Positions 24,806 through 40,035 of a stretch of 64,000 nt of DNA are shown here, piece by piece. A program made the translations under genes and the position numbers. The notes beneath the pieces are model-generated. The model searched no databases. It saw only the letters and a program-made list of their open reading frames with translations, and had not been told where the DNA came from. Position 1 is the stretch's first letter; each line of letters starts with the position of its first letter. Source of the DNA: Lepturacanthus savala (lineage: Eukaryota; Chordata; Actinopteri; Scombriformes; Trichiuridae); the NCBI GenBank assembly GCA_030544235.1, contig CM060466.1, positions 20,539,575 to 20,603,574 of the forward strand, in the 5' to 3' direction.

Positions 24806-26967
24806 ATTCATAATTAGTAATATCAAAGGGAACTTTTATTTTACTTTTACTTTAACCTATTGTGAGTAGTGTATATATATTTCACTTATCAAATGTTGAG
24901 AAATGATCCACGGTGTTAGTGCGAGGGCGGTACAATCCACATTATGCATCTCATGTCTGTATGTAGTAATGTATCTGGACATCATTTTCTGTGTTAGACG
25001 GATTATCCAAAGAAATGAGAATAGAGAGAGAAAGAGTGATGGCACTTCTGAAGCTGACCTGTTTTCCGTAGACCTCCGGAGTGAGTTTCTAAAGCCCTTA
25101 ATGGAGCCTTTAATGCAGCATGTCCCTCTGATGGCGGTTTGGAGAGGTAAACTAAGCGACGGTTGTGTAAATATTACATGAGGGAGGTCTGTGTGTGTGT
25201 GAATGTGCACGTGTGGTTGCTGATTGTGTCCACCTGCTGACATTTCCATCTTCACTTTTATGATGTTGTCGCGTGTTTTCTAAGTGTTTGCAAAGGAAAG
25301 TGGAGGAAACCCTAAAGCGTCGTGGCTAGTCCGAGACTCCTAGCAAAGTAGAATCAGCCCTCTTCAGCACGTGCAACGTGCCAATGAGCTGTAAACAAAG
25401 GCAGAAGAGTATGCATACTTGCCCATTGTACACTTATACAAACAACACCTCAGTAAAGTTAAACAGGACACACAATGCATCAATAGAGAGAGAAGGGGGC
25501 ACAGGTCCCCTAAACATGAGGATATAGTAGTAGGGCACAAAGAGAATCTATTAACAGTCAGCAGCTCCATGGTCCCGTACACAGGGCTTCAACCACTAAC
25601 TGCCCTCCTATAGCTTAAGAATCATTCCTCGTCTCAACATTTCTTAATCTCTCTTTCAAAATATCATGAGGCATATTCATATGTTTGGCTTAGCCAGAAG
25701 ATGCGTTACTCACTGCCGGTTTCCACAGGAATGAATGAAAATCATAAAGTAATAATCCGTAACGTCTTCTCTAAAAGACATAAAACAAATCTGTTTCTGC
25801 TGTTTCCTATTCACTGTACCAAAACAATACCCCAAACAGCAGTGGTTGCTATGGGAACATCAAGCCTGTCAAGCTTTGAATTAAATTATTATTATTAAAT
25901 AAGGTAATCTATTTTTCTGCAGGGTAGTGTCTTTTTTATCATCTCTCTAAAATAAAAAATCAAATGGTTTAAAGGATAACTTCCATAGTATTGAATGTGT
26001 TTAGAGTCTGAGCCACTATCCTCAAGCTCTTAGGGAGGTTATCTGCATTTACCATTTCACATATCTTCATTAACCCATGTTTTATATCATTCTACTTATA
26101 TTTCAATTGATTATTATGTTTGAAAAAAGCTCTGCTACAGACCAGCAGTATTAAATGAAAGTGTTGAACCAATCCCAAGTAATACTATGATACTTCTACA
26201 TTGTTTTGTATTGTATTATAATAATAATTGTATTATGTTCAGTACAATTCAGTATTTTGCTTTTATGTAACCTTCAAATGAATTTTTAAGATTTTACAGG
26301 GTTAAAACAAGCTGCTTGGAGACAACATGAGATTATTTCAGGCAAAGAGAGCCGTCTTCAGCTAGACATGCAATGCTGTTTTCTACCTCAGCCCGAAATC
26401 AAGGAACATTTGTTCCATAAATGACTAAGTGGTAAAGCTGCAACCTCTATCGTAAACTCCTAATCTATCTAATCTAAATCTTGACAGCCTTAGCAACGGT
26501 AACCAAGGGAGGTCGCCTGAGAGAACACTCGATGAAAAATGATGAATGTGGTATTAATTAAATCTATACCGATTCATTAAACCTTTTAGATTTGCTCATG
26601 TAAGCACTTGGTGGATCATTAACATTAAAGATCCGGGAAATTGTTTGATTAGAAAAGGCAGGAGGCAAACTAGATAGTTGCTATTTAGCCACCGTGGCTA
26701 AAAACACAAGCCAAAGCCCCACTTGAATAAGGTAAAAGGTCAATAGAGATGTTGTCTGGCTACAAGTGGACAAACAAAAAGTAGAACTGTGCAGATTACC
26801 ACCTTAATCTCATTCATGTCTGTGAAACCATCATCTCAGAGCCTGTTGCAATTCCACTCAGCAGCACAAATATACATTATCACAAACACATCATTTTCCT
26901 TTTTTTGTCATTTCATTAAGTCCACTGGAAACACTGGATTACTCCCCCCCCTCTTCCTCCTCACTCT

Positions 26968-29900
26968 TCACACCGCTGAGCTGGAGACCTGGAGCCAGCC
27001 CACCTCTGTATAAGCCCCGGTCACATGCCAGTACACCGCCCCCATTAATTTGGTCCAGACCACCTGCACCTCCGCCGTGAAGAATTCAGGGAAATCTTCA
27101 GACAGCACCTCCAGCATCACGCCGCTCAGGATCTGAAAGAAGAGACAGGGGGATAGAAAGAGAAGCTATCAAGTTAATGGCAGGTGGAAAGAAGAGGGAG
27201 CGTAATGCAGAGAAAATAATATTCTGCAGGTAACGTGGAGGCAGAGCTGTGGGGAAAAAAGGGATCGAATTCTCTGTGATAGAAAAGTGGGCGAGACAGG
27301 TGAGAATTGAAAATGATGACAGTAAAACATGAAAGAAGTGGGTGGACAGGCTTTACAAAGGGGATGAGAATGACAAAGTGGAGAGAGAGGACAACACAGA
27401 TAGCGAGTGAAAAGGAGCATAATGTACAGAAAGGGGAAAAATAAAGAGGAAAGCGTGGATTTAAAGGTGGCAGGCGAGCTGTGGTGCTACAGCTGCATCA
27501 TCTGCACAAACAAACTCATCTTTATTTATTTACGGTAAAAAAAAATCTATGAGAACACGCAGAAACTTTAATCATGTCTCATGTCCGATTTTCAGCAACT
27601 GATTTTCAAAACAAAATGACTGAGAACAGATGCACGTTCAGAAGCACCCCCCCCCCCCGCCCCCACCGTCCCCTGTGCCCCCCCCCCCCCCCCCACAATT
27701 TTCCACAGCCTTTGAAACTTCTTTTTGTTCTATCGGTCAAACCCTGGATCCAACGATGTACCACAAAAGCAATAAATCATATTTGAGAGGCATTGAACCA
27801 GCACATGTGGCATTTAGCAAATGTGGCATTTAGCTTGATAAATTACTTAAATTAAATTGGAATTCTCTGTGATTGACTGAAGAAAATCTTAGATCATTTC
27901 AGGTCTAATTATAAAAACTAATCAAATTCACTCAACAAAACAGTCATCTAATTATTCTAAAATACCTTTAAAGCAAACTTACATTTTTTGGAACTATTGT
28001 TCTTATTTGGTTCCTACTTACAGTCTTTCAATTCATAGCTCATCATATTCATATTAAATCCTCTAAAACAGTGTAAATTTGTTTTTCATTCTATCATTAT
28101 ACGCAAGTATTTTATTCAGCTTTTTTCCTCTCGATAGACTCCGGAGTTCTAATACCACACACTGCTTTATCACACCACCCTGATCAACATCATCATAGGA
28201 CAGGAGGTGAAATTCTAAAAACTAAAGGCTTCACTCACATGGGTTTAAGGGTTCAGGGTTACACGGTGGGACTATCTATTTAATGATGTATTCACAAAGA
28301 GATCAATTAAATCTTCAAACGCACTCTGAAGGCAATCGGAAGGCAGTGGAAGGATGCTTAAATGGCAGTCGTGTTCTCCTCACAGCTGCATTTATCAACC
28401 AACTGCAGATGACATTCAAAAGACATGAGGAGGGGAAGTATATGCCTCCCTCTTCAATAAAGAGAAGCATATTAGTGCAAGCTGAAAATTATGCAACCAT
28501 ATGGACTATATTAACATGAAATCTTTAACATTTTTGATGATACTCATTCTGATTGTGCCTCAACAGATGATCACTATTGCCTCTAGTGGCACTAGGGCCC
28601 CTGAAACGATTTTTCTGAACTTTTAATCTTTACTATTTTAATAGATTTAATCTCATTTTGTACATTGCAGTATCAAGTGATTAAAAATGTTTTGAGTGAA
28701 ATATCTCGACAACTACATGATGAAATTTTGTATAAATGTTCACCTTCTCTTCAAGAATGACTTTTAACAAGCCACCATCAGGTCGAAAAATCTCTTATCT
28801 AATACAGAACTAATAATATTCCCATCAGTTCTGCTTTGTGTAGGAGAGTTGTTTTTTTGCTGGTGAAAGTAAAAGGAAGGCTTATAGTGTGCACTATGAA
28901 ATGTAAACATAATACTCATTGTTTATTTATTCTTACGGTCTTCCATTACAGAGGGCTTCTGGAAAATTCAACAGCGCAACTGAAAAAGAATTTTCCAGAA
29001 GCCCTTGGAGCAGAAAGTCCTTCAATGGTGGAGGACTTTGCTGCTTTTCAGCTCAGTATGATGTTAGTCTTTAAAGTAGATATTAGATGTTGTTCTTAAA
29101 GTTGTCTCTAAATTTGTGTTCATATTTTCTTCTTTTTCATTTTTTGTTATCAATTACTAATGTTTAGGTGTATGTAAAGAATATATAGAAGAAATATAGA
29201 ATAATACATTACACTCCTATGTTATGTGTGGGCCATAATACACGAGGCTTCACAACAGCTTGACAACTCAAATATCAAGACTTGGCCGACCGTACAAGTA
29301 TTGCCCTCAACTTTCCACCAAATCAAATGCTCACAGCAAAAGACTTGAGGAAATAGCTACATTTGAGACATAATAAACATATATGAGTAAAACAGGAATA
29401 GTAGCATTCAGCCTGACTATATGCAGTCCATTTACCAAATAGCAAGCAGAGTCCTCACTGATATTACACTGGTAATGAGAAGATTACGGGGTGAGCTCAA
29501 ACTGCTGAAGCAAGGAAATACTTCCATCGGGCTATTTATCCAAAAACATAGTGCTTGACAATTATCATTCAGGACACAGTTTCATTTGTTTCAATTGGTA
29601 CACCAATCAAAACTGGCATATTTTTTTCATATAATAGTGAAACTACTCCTTGTTGCAATCTACTGTATCTTGTTGTTGAGAACAAGTCCTGGAAATAGAG
29701 AGATGAAGTGAAATGTATTTCACCAAAACAATAATTTGCAATTGAACAGCTAAACAATGAGTGAGTTGAAACTCGTTGTGAGGCTCCAGAAAGTTGATAG
29801 TGAATTAACAGCTGCAGAGTCAGCTGATTATTCATTATGATAATTATAAAATATTGATTATAGCCGCTTTAAACACACGTTAAAATCACTCCAGGAACAT

Positions 29901-31995
29901 GTTTCATTGTTTCAGAAAGACTGACTATGTGATGAGTTATTCACATCAGGATTCTTGTTAGAAATTATTAAAGGCATCATCAAGTGTAAAACTTTATTAT
30001 GTAGTAACTCCTGACCATCACACATAAATAGTGTAGTAAAGTCTAAAGAATATCAGAAGTTACCTTGAAGTACATGGGTTCCACTTTGTGTTTGATAGCA
30101 TGGGCCTTTCCCACCAGGGCCAGTACTGCCGACACCTTCTCTGGGTCATGGAGGTTCTCCACCACCGTATTGATGGCTTTCATCACCCTGCGGGCGTGGT
30201 GCCGGAGCTGGCTGCTGCGCTCCATCTCCTCAGGGTCCTCCATGTCCTGGAACTGGCTGAAGTACTGTTTGGCTGATGGGAAGTTCACAAAGAACCTGAG
30301 GAGGAAAATACATTCCAGACACTTCTTTTAAAATAAATGCCATCGTTTAATGCAGCAGTATGTCAAAGTTTTCAATTCTCACATGGAATTTGTCAACATC
30401 TCCTGGATAAATTGGAACTAAATTGGGCATGGGTGATTTCCTAGATATTAAAGGGACCCCAATTACATTGATGGTCACAACTCTCTACAATACAACTAAA
30501 GTTTATAGTTTATGAAGTGATGTAAATACCTTTGGTGATCCCTTAAATTTGCCCCTGATACTTCATGTACAAAAAATACATTAAAGTGCTCTGAAATTTC
30601 TATTAATAATTACATTTATTATGCTAAGCTAGGCTAATCAGCAGCTGGCTCCAGGTACATATTTAAGAAACTGACATTAGAGCGGAACCGTCTATCGCCA
30701 AGAAAGCAAATAACAGTATTTCCCAGAATGTCACACTTTAAAAGCAACATAAGTGGCCACTTGGAGCTTTTTTCAGATAGAAGTGTTGGACAAGAAATGC
30801 AGGCTGCCATCCTCGTCTATTCAGTTATATTTCATGTTTTTTACATACATGTTACATTTTTATATATATTTTTGAACAGGGCCATGCCTCTTCAACAATT
30901 TGTTACAAAATGAAAGAAAAAAATATTATTATAGAGAAAAGACATGTTATTTCATGTCATCTAAATGCCACCACTGAACTAGTTTGTGTTGCAGCATGTA
31001 AGTGGGAGAAGAGGATGTTGAGAAAGAAAAGCAAAGAACAAAATAACAGATGCAATGTTTTTATTTTAATATAACATGACTCATCTTCCCTAAATTATGG
31101 AATGTATTTATCAACACATTATTCACAAAAATCAATGCAAACTCTAGGCACAAATACTTTTACATCAAAAGAGGAGCTTTATAGTTGCTAATTCATATTT
31201 GAAAGTTTGAGCTGTGAAATGTTAACTATGCACTGCAAAAACTAAAATCTTATCAGGTGCAAATATCTTGTTTCTGGTACAATTAGTCCAGTATTAAGTA
31301 GAAATATCTTATTCCACTGGCAGAAATGTAGCTTATTTCAAGTTTTTATTTTTGATTTTAGTCACTTTAATCTTTATCAAAGAAAATATTAGTCTTGTTT
31401 TCTTAAAAGAAGACTAAATTGACCCAAATCAGGACAAAAACTTGAAATATATGGCAGTGGAATGAGATCATTCTACTTAATACTGGATTAACTGTACCAC
31501 AAACAAGATATTTTCATTTGTTAAGACCTCAGTTTTTGCAGTGCATAGCTCGTTTCACTTTAAATCCCCCTCCGCTTACTGCTACTTCAGTTGGATGTTT
31601 GAGTTTCACTGTGCAGAAGGATGTTTGTTTGAGAGTTTGACATGAGAAAGCTGTTTTCACTTCCATCTGCAGGAGAACAGAAGATTCTCTGAGCTCATAT
31701 TAAATCTCAGTTTAACACATGCACCTTTTCTCAGGATTTGTGACACATGTCTACAACAATACAACAATACACAAGTATGTCAGTATGTCAGTGTACACTT
31801 ACAATGACCTTGATGTCATGTTTGTAATAGTAAAGGTAAACTTTTAAAACAAGAAGTGTTATATTGACTTTTACAATGAAAGTGATGTAGTTTTAAGAAT
31901 TTCTAAAAATGTGAACATATCAGACAGCAATTACTGTCCAGAGCAAAGTATTGTTTTAATTTTATAAAACACAGGTCAGGTGTGTGTGTGAATAG

Positions 31996-32035
<40 letters not shown>

Positions 32036-35000
32036 GCTGAATGACATCCTGATGAGTAGTTGGCTCCACTTCCATCAGTATATGAACGTGTGGATGTAGA
32101 CGTGTAATGTGACGTGCTGTCATTCACTATTTTAGAGTACATGGGTCACTTGTAGCAGTTACATATTAATGTCAATGTTAAAGGGACATTTCATGCATTT
32201 CCAGGTCTGCCTTTTTAATCTGGCGCTCTACTGGAATATCTCATGTATGATTTACACCGATTATAATTTACGGGAGGTTACCTCGACAAACCATGAAACA
32301 AACTAGAGTCTACAAACTTCTATCTGAGCATAGACAACACAAACAACACATGGAAACTCTGAGTAGGCTACTGAACAAACAAGTCATTTATGGGCAACAA
32401 GCCGACTTCAACTAATCAGTGTGGTAGCTAACATTTTGTAAACTTGGCCTGTTTATCTTAGATATCCAACATCATAACATTATATACAACAAAAATCACT
32501 TTTATTTAAATCCCTCTTGGAATTGTTCAAACCTCAACAATTAGACTGACTGGGAAACACATCAAAAATACACTCTAACTTCCATTCCATGGGGCCTTTA
32601 AGGAGTCTAGAGGATTGAGCAGGCTGAACTGCTGCTGACATGTTAACATATGTTGAACGCTGATAGCTAAATTAAAGGCTTTCATTCCTCCTTTACTTTA
32701 GTATTGTGATAACATTTCCTTACAGAAGGACAAGGAAATGAAGGTCTTTAACCTTTGTTTTTGCTTTGCTGTTTCTGGTTGCTTTTTCATCAGTAGCTTG
32801 CAGTGAAGGAAGAAAGAGGAATTAGAGGAGCTCACAGTGAAAATGCTCCTGTTACATATTATTTTCTGTACTTTGCTCCTGAAGGAAAGAATGTGTGACG
32901 AATGATTAAAAAAATCCTGAATATAAACACAGACAGGAGGTGGAGTGGAGCATTAACACTCTAAATTCATTATGTAAGAAAGACAGTGTTGTTACTATTA
33001 TTTATTCTTGGATTGTTGTTGGAAATAAACCCAAGAAGATGACAGCTATGACATATATTCAGCTTAACTGGCACAAATCCCATCAGAAGCCTGGAATGAA
33101 GCCAGTGGACATCTATTGCACTGGGAACCATGCATGCTTCACCAAAGCATGTGGGGACTCATGCTTGAAAATTAAGAATCAAACCAAGAAACAAATGGCC
33201 TGAGGCTACACACTCACTCACTGTTTCCTTTTTCATAACACGCTTCCAAAAAATTGACCTTCAGCCTGCAAACAAGGTTTTAAGTGCATTTATTTAATAA
33301 AATGTGATTCACACACACACACATACACTTTGTGTTGACTGTGAAATGTGTGATTTCACCTACAGCATGCACCATCAGACAGTACCTGCCAGAATTCTTC
33401 ACAATGCAGTAGCACTGATGAGACCTTGGTAATTAAGAGTGATCAGACTGTTTGAGTGTAATTGGATGCAGGTGCGCTGAAGTGGTACCCATATTTGTGA
33501 CTTGTGAGTGTTCATGTCGTAGTACAACTCGACAGTTACATGATGGAAGTTGTGTGGGAGAGTTAAGAGTGGTTTGTTTTGCATCATCGTATGGACTTTA
33601 GCTAAAATGAGCTATCTCTATTTTTTTTATTTTCTCAGCTTGTCACAATCACAGCTAGAATGTTGACATGTTTGAAATTTACAAGTCTCAATCTTGTGAG
33701 TGTTGGACAAATTGACACAGGAAAAAAATCAAAAGATCACCTCAAGCTTCACCAATTTGAAATTGACATTTCAGTCTGAACTAGAAAAGCATTCTGAGAG
33801 CCCAGACCTCCGCCAAGCATACAGCCAAGATCTGCAGGTGCAAGATATCACCACCAGGTGGCCCCAAATGATAGTGCCTGTATGAAGGTCCATTTACTGC
33901 AATGTTATGAAACAACAGAAAATTCAAAGCGATCTAGAAACCAGGATACTTTCTGGATTGTTGCCAAAATCTAGTCATCTGTTCATGGTACCATTCCCAA
34001 CATTCCCTGAAAGTTTGAAAAATATCTGGCCCAAACTTTTGGAGTTATCTTGCTAATAATCAGACAGACAGACGGTCACATAACCTTCTTGGTAGAGGTA
34101 ATCAAAGTGGCAACAAACTAGCAAATTTTTCCATTAAATAGCTAGTGTGGCTTCAAATAAAAATTAGTAAGGTTTGGTTATGCCTGTCTCAAGATCCTCT
34201 CGCAAACACCTTCCACTGTCTAACAGGAGATTCCTGGTCTTTGGCAAGGCTTCACACAAGAACTTTTTGAAACTCACTCAGTGTATTAAAGAGCTGTGAT
34301 GTGAAATTCCATCTGTCCCTGATGTGTCAGAGTGGTGTTTAAGTTTTGCTCTCAGTGTATACTGTACCACGATTTATTTTAGGTGCAGATGTAGTAAATT
34401 CCATTCTTGAACCACTCTAGTAGACGTAGGCGGAGAGATAAATACAGGATTCTAGATTTGTTTTGATTCACGGGTTTCACAGCGTTCACCATCAGCAGCT
34501 CAACTAAGTCAGAGCAAAGTGTGTGAGCAATAAGAAAGTTTTCACAAGCTTAGCTGAGGGGTCCTTGCACGCTCTGACCCAGTTCAAATCTTGCTAGTGC
34601 AGTTATTTCCCAGTTGGAGTTTGGCCCTCGGCAGCCCTGCAACGCTGCAGCCACATCCCCCAGATCCTATGTCATGCTCGGCCAACAAAAGCTCGGCTTG
34701 CCTGTAGCACTCTGACTGTAGCTTTCCTCTACCAGCTGTCACGGTACAAACACTCTCCTTTCCTGGCTTGATAGCAATGATACGGACAGTCTAGAAGCTC
34801 TTGTTCTGCTTAGACAAACATGAAAGTTTAAAAAAAGAACTGGGTTCTGCGCTGTTTTCTTTGAAGTAATATAAAATTTTTGTGTGAGTCATCTTTACAA
34901 TACAATAAAAAACACTGATATCAGAATTATTCCAACTCTGATATCCAGTCACATGTTCTTATGTAGACTCTCATAATGAGAGAAATTTCACATTTCGCAC

Positions 35001-37121
35001 CACATTAGTTCACAGTCTGTAAAAGGTAATGAGTATCACATCTTCCCAATTGCAATTAAAAGCCTCAGTACCTAGAAATTAAGGCAGTGTAGGGGACAGA
35101 GGAATGAAACTTAATGGAAACTGAAACAACTTTACTAGGTCTGTATTTTATTGCCTGTTACCAAATAAAAAATGTTACCAAAAGCCTCAATCACTTAATG
35201 GAAACTGATCTCATTACATTGTATTTCACTGTCCTCAATGAATAAAAAAAATATACAGATAAAACTCTCATTAACTGACTATGTAAAAAGTGACTGGATC
35301 TGAGCATTTGCATCACAAATATCAAGTGTGTTTGATTTGTGTGGATTTTCTCCACACAAACTGTATCAAGACGTATTATGTCTTGATACAGTAAGTTAAT
35401 ATTTTCATATACAAAGACACCTCAATGGTTATCTGCACAGATCAGTTCACACCAGGTAGGAAGCTAATTTCTAGGTATAGTATGTGGTATCTACTGAAAG
35501 CTTCAATGGTAGAATCTGTATAATATAATTTACCTATGCCACTAGTTACCTAGATCCCAACACTGTAGTTGCTAACTACAGCTATTTGCTGCTTGAGAGA
35601 CAATCATTCGCGATGATGAAGCTGCTGCACAATGTTTGCTGCATTGTCTGTGTTGTGGCTTGTTCTCTTCCTGTGTTGACACCATGAAACAAATTAGGTC
35701 CTAAAAGTGTAAAACCTCTGCTGTCTGGATAACTTCACTCTATGTAAAAACAAAATGACTCTCAGTTCAATACTTTTAGTGACCTTTTGAAGACACATAA
35801 GTCATTACAATGTCTGCTGTTTGATGACTTTTATTGCATGTCACACACCTATCTCTGCACTGTCTGGCTTTGGCTCAATGAATCAATGACAAAAATGTAA
35901 TGGACTAATTAAAGGAAATGTCATCAGATGCTGGTATTTTTCCATCTTACGTCATTTGTGAGGCTCACCTGAGAGACACACTGAACAGGGTGCTACATGA
36001 TGAGAAAACCACCAGGGCCACAGTGACGATTTGATCCCTGTGTCAGATCTGTAAATTGACGGACATGTATATACTGGAGAGGCATGGTGAGGAGCATTTT
36101 GTCTCTGTGTGAGGAGTATCAGAGTTTTGCACTTGAGTCATTTTTGTTCCTGTCCTTGCATTTATATGAAGTCATCAAAGCCAAAGCAGCACCATTAGTG
36201 GTCCTTTTTAATCATATTTTGAATAACTGATTTTTATTATTATTATAATTCTTTGGATAACCGAACCTTGACCAGTTCTTATTGCTGGAACCTTGACTTT
36301 TTTCAAAATGCAATCTCTTTGACTCCGTAGAGAGTCTATGTATTTCCACCTTCCAGTTATCCCATGTGACCCTATTTCAGAAAAACGATTTATGATGGTT
36401 GATGGTGAGAGAAATCATATTTTATAACCCCCATTTGTGCCATGAATCACACATTTGATGTTTCACTGAGCAGTTTCACACAAATCTGCTATCCACTATT
36501 TTCCATATGTGTCAACATATACTACTTAAAGTTCATACATACATCTCAAAACAGTAAAATCAATACTTCTTTACATTGTGGTCCTTGGTCTTACACAAAA
36601 AAAGAAATGCATTCATAAAAAGAACAATAATTCTACCACAACACTGTAACAACCATGATGGCTACTATACAAAGAGGCACATACAACAGAGCCTATAGTT
36701 ATGTGGGTGTTCTGCAAAGATGGTGTGTGTGTGTGATCTTTTGATTTTTTTTCTGTGTCAATTTGTCCAACACTCACAAGATTGAGACTTGTAAATTGCA
36801 AACATGTCAACATTCTAGCTGTGATTGCTAGCTCATAGCTCATTTTAGCTAAAGTCCATACGATGATGCAAAACAAACCACTCTTAACTCTCCCACACAA
36901 CTTTCATCATGTAACTGTCGAGTTGTACTACGACATGAACACTCACAAGTCACAAATATGGGTACCACTTCAGCGCACCTGCATCCAATTACACTCAAAC
37001 AGTCTGATCACTCTTAATTACCAAGGTCTCATCAGTGCTACTGCATTGTGAAGAATTCTGGCAGGTACTGTCTGATGGTGCATGCTGTAGGTGAAATCAC
37101 ACATTTCACAGTCAACACAAA

Positions 37122-37217
<96 letters not shown>

Positions 37218-39998
37218 TTCACTTGCTTGCTCTGTTGGTGCCAGCAGTTCAGCACAATACCCACTTTGACCAACTTGTATAAGTTGTTTTATCCAATAGC
37301 AAAACTTAAAAACAATAAAGTAGTGTTTTATATTGTATCTGTATATATCTTTCTCCAACATCCTATTAATATCATTTTCTTATATATCAGAAAATGGCTT
37401 TAATGAATGAAATCAGACTGAATCCAATTTTGTTTAATTGTGATTCGCTAATATCTTCTGCTTTAAAAAGTGCTTGAATCCTCCGTTCCCACCACCATTG
37501 CTACAACAATACAAATGGAATCAAAGTATATAGGGTTTGGTTGTATTCACGAAGCTGCCATACGCACTGTTCTGCTGACGCCTGGGGGGCGCTCACTCTT
37601 TGGTGCAATTGCATTTATACGCATTGGTGAGAGGAACTGGGGCTACTGTCACTGTCTGTTCTTCCATGCATTCAGACTGATGGATCGACCTGAAAATGTA
37701 AATCTGTGTCCAAACAGGCAATGATGTGCACTGATGTCAAAAATCACAACCATGCAAGACGTTGGCGTGGCATTAGCCTCAGGTTATGTTAGGTAACTGG
37801 GGAACTATGAGCCAACTGTTGACAATTACAGTCACAGCTTATTTGAATACTAGATTAATAGGAATTTGATTGAGAACACTTTGACTGATATTTTAGTAAT
37901 TTCTAAATCAATAATCAATAACATTCACCAATTCCAGTATATATATAATTTTTATTAAGATTTAGAAACATAAAGAGTTGTTTCTCTGTGTTATTTGATT
38001 GCAGCCCAGGTTGTTGCAACCTTTGCCGATGCTGTTATTAACATTTCTAGGAATTGGGAAGTGTAATGACAGGATGAGACTGTTTGGTTTAGTAGGCCGT
38101 GAAGCCCATATGTTTGGGACAGATGTGTGAGCACCCGATTCAGTAGGTTGATTTATGTGGGTGAAGAAAGATGTAAGGGATTGGAAAGAATGAGAGGAGA
38201 CGATAGACAGCAAAGCATGGAGGAAGCCAAAGCTCGTTTCTGTCAACGACAGATAAGAGCACAAGACACACGCATTCGCACGCACACGCACAAAAGATGC
38301 GCTCTGCCCCTTCCATTTGCTTCCTCGGGGAATCTCGTTACCCCAAACCAAAAATCAGTTGGTCTCACTCACATCAGTCTCCTCGGCTACGACTCGCTGT
38401 CCATATTAACAAGCCCTTAAAGGCTTTCTTAGTGTAAAACTAAGACAACTTGGGTAGAGACACACACAATCCAGGCTTCTTTCTTTAAGATATAGGAAAG
38501 AAAACATGAAAAGAAGCAGAAAAAAAACATAGTCACATGTTACAGCCAGTGAGTGAAACATTTTGCAGTGATTCTTCACAGAGCATTTCTGCCTGTTGCA
38601 GATAGATATGGCCTCACACAAAATGTTTGATTTTATGAATACATTTTGACAACCTAAGAAGACTGTAACAGTGAGCAAGAGCTCTATATGAAAATATGAA
38701 AACATGGTGCTTACAGTTTATCCAAAGATGACATTTTTGAGGCATAAACTGTCTCATCTATATGTCACCCCCAAATAAATTGAAAGACAATAATTCAACG
38801 TATCCACCAAAATTACTTAAAAAGAATGTTATCATATCAAATGTTATCACATATCGCAAGGGAATGATGAGTTCAGAACGGTGTGTGTGTGTGTGTGGCC
38901 CTTGCAGACTGCAGCCTCCATTATTCATCCTATCTACTGGAATGGGCTTAAAATGTGGTCATTAGGCTTAATCAGCATTCTGTTAATTCCTATGCAAGAA
39001 CTGGAATGGATTAATTTATATGTAAAGGTTTTGTACTGCAGGTAGATTAGCTTGGTTATAGTGACATTGTTTTAGCCTGATCACTGCCTGTCTGTCTACA
39101 ACTGTGTGTGAGATAGCAAATTCCGCCATTGGCCAGCCATGTTGCACTTTCCTCATTGGCTACTGCTCTTCCAAAATAAATCGGTGCGAGCATGCATGCA
39201 ACTCACCAAATCCAGTGAGGTCACAACATGAGCATCGAGTACAAATTGTCTCGTAATAATTTTAACCTTCCATCCATTTCTCTTCACCTCTCCTTCTGCA
39301 GTGCCCTCACTTCCCTGCATCCTGGAAAACTGGGCGAATACGTTGACGTGTGTTGCAGGTGAGGTGATTTCCTGCCGAGGCCAACATGGTGACTGCGACA
39401 CAGTGATGTCATTTTACAGCCAAATTGTACGCTAATGTATGATTATATCTAGAAACAGGCAAAACAGAAGCAGCACCTTGATTCACATTTGATCAGCACT
39501 GCACAGATTTAATAGTAAGAGGCTTCTATTTATGCTTCTTCACTACCTGTCAACCCAGACCAGCCAACAAGTGGAAATATAGACAGCACCACTCCACCAC
39601 CGCAACCTACATCATGGTCAGATTACAGCCCTAGTCATGACAGGCCTGTTGGGAGCAGTCAGACTGAATCATAAAGTAAAGCCAAAAAAAATAAATAAAT
39701 AAACGCTCTGCAGGGCTATGGAGTTGTGTGTTGATTCCATGTGAGTGACCCCTTTCACATCACACATGGTGATTTGCATTAGTCTTCTAGTACTTGCAGT
39801 CTATCATGCAGTTGTATGTTAAATTTATCTCAATCGCATTTTCTCCCTTTTTGCATGCAAAATAAACAAAATTCCAATAGAAACCACTAACAAATATATG
39901 TTCCACAATTATATGTTCCAGGGACTACTGTGTTGCCCCTATGAGAAATACTGTGACATACAGAGAGAGACTGAGGTATGTTTCCCAAACTGACAGTG

Positions 39999-40035
<37 letters not shown>

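Noticed and set aside
33399..33587. Identical 62-codon frame present in both inverted-repeat arms
   Set aside because: Identity is explained by the DNA duplication; the peptide resembles nothing and has no start or splice context of note.
37581..37596. A second CTCF-like word (ctggggggcgctc) in cygb2 intron 1
   Set aside because: Only about 11 of 16 core positions match, so it was not listed.
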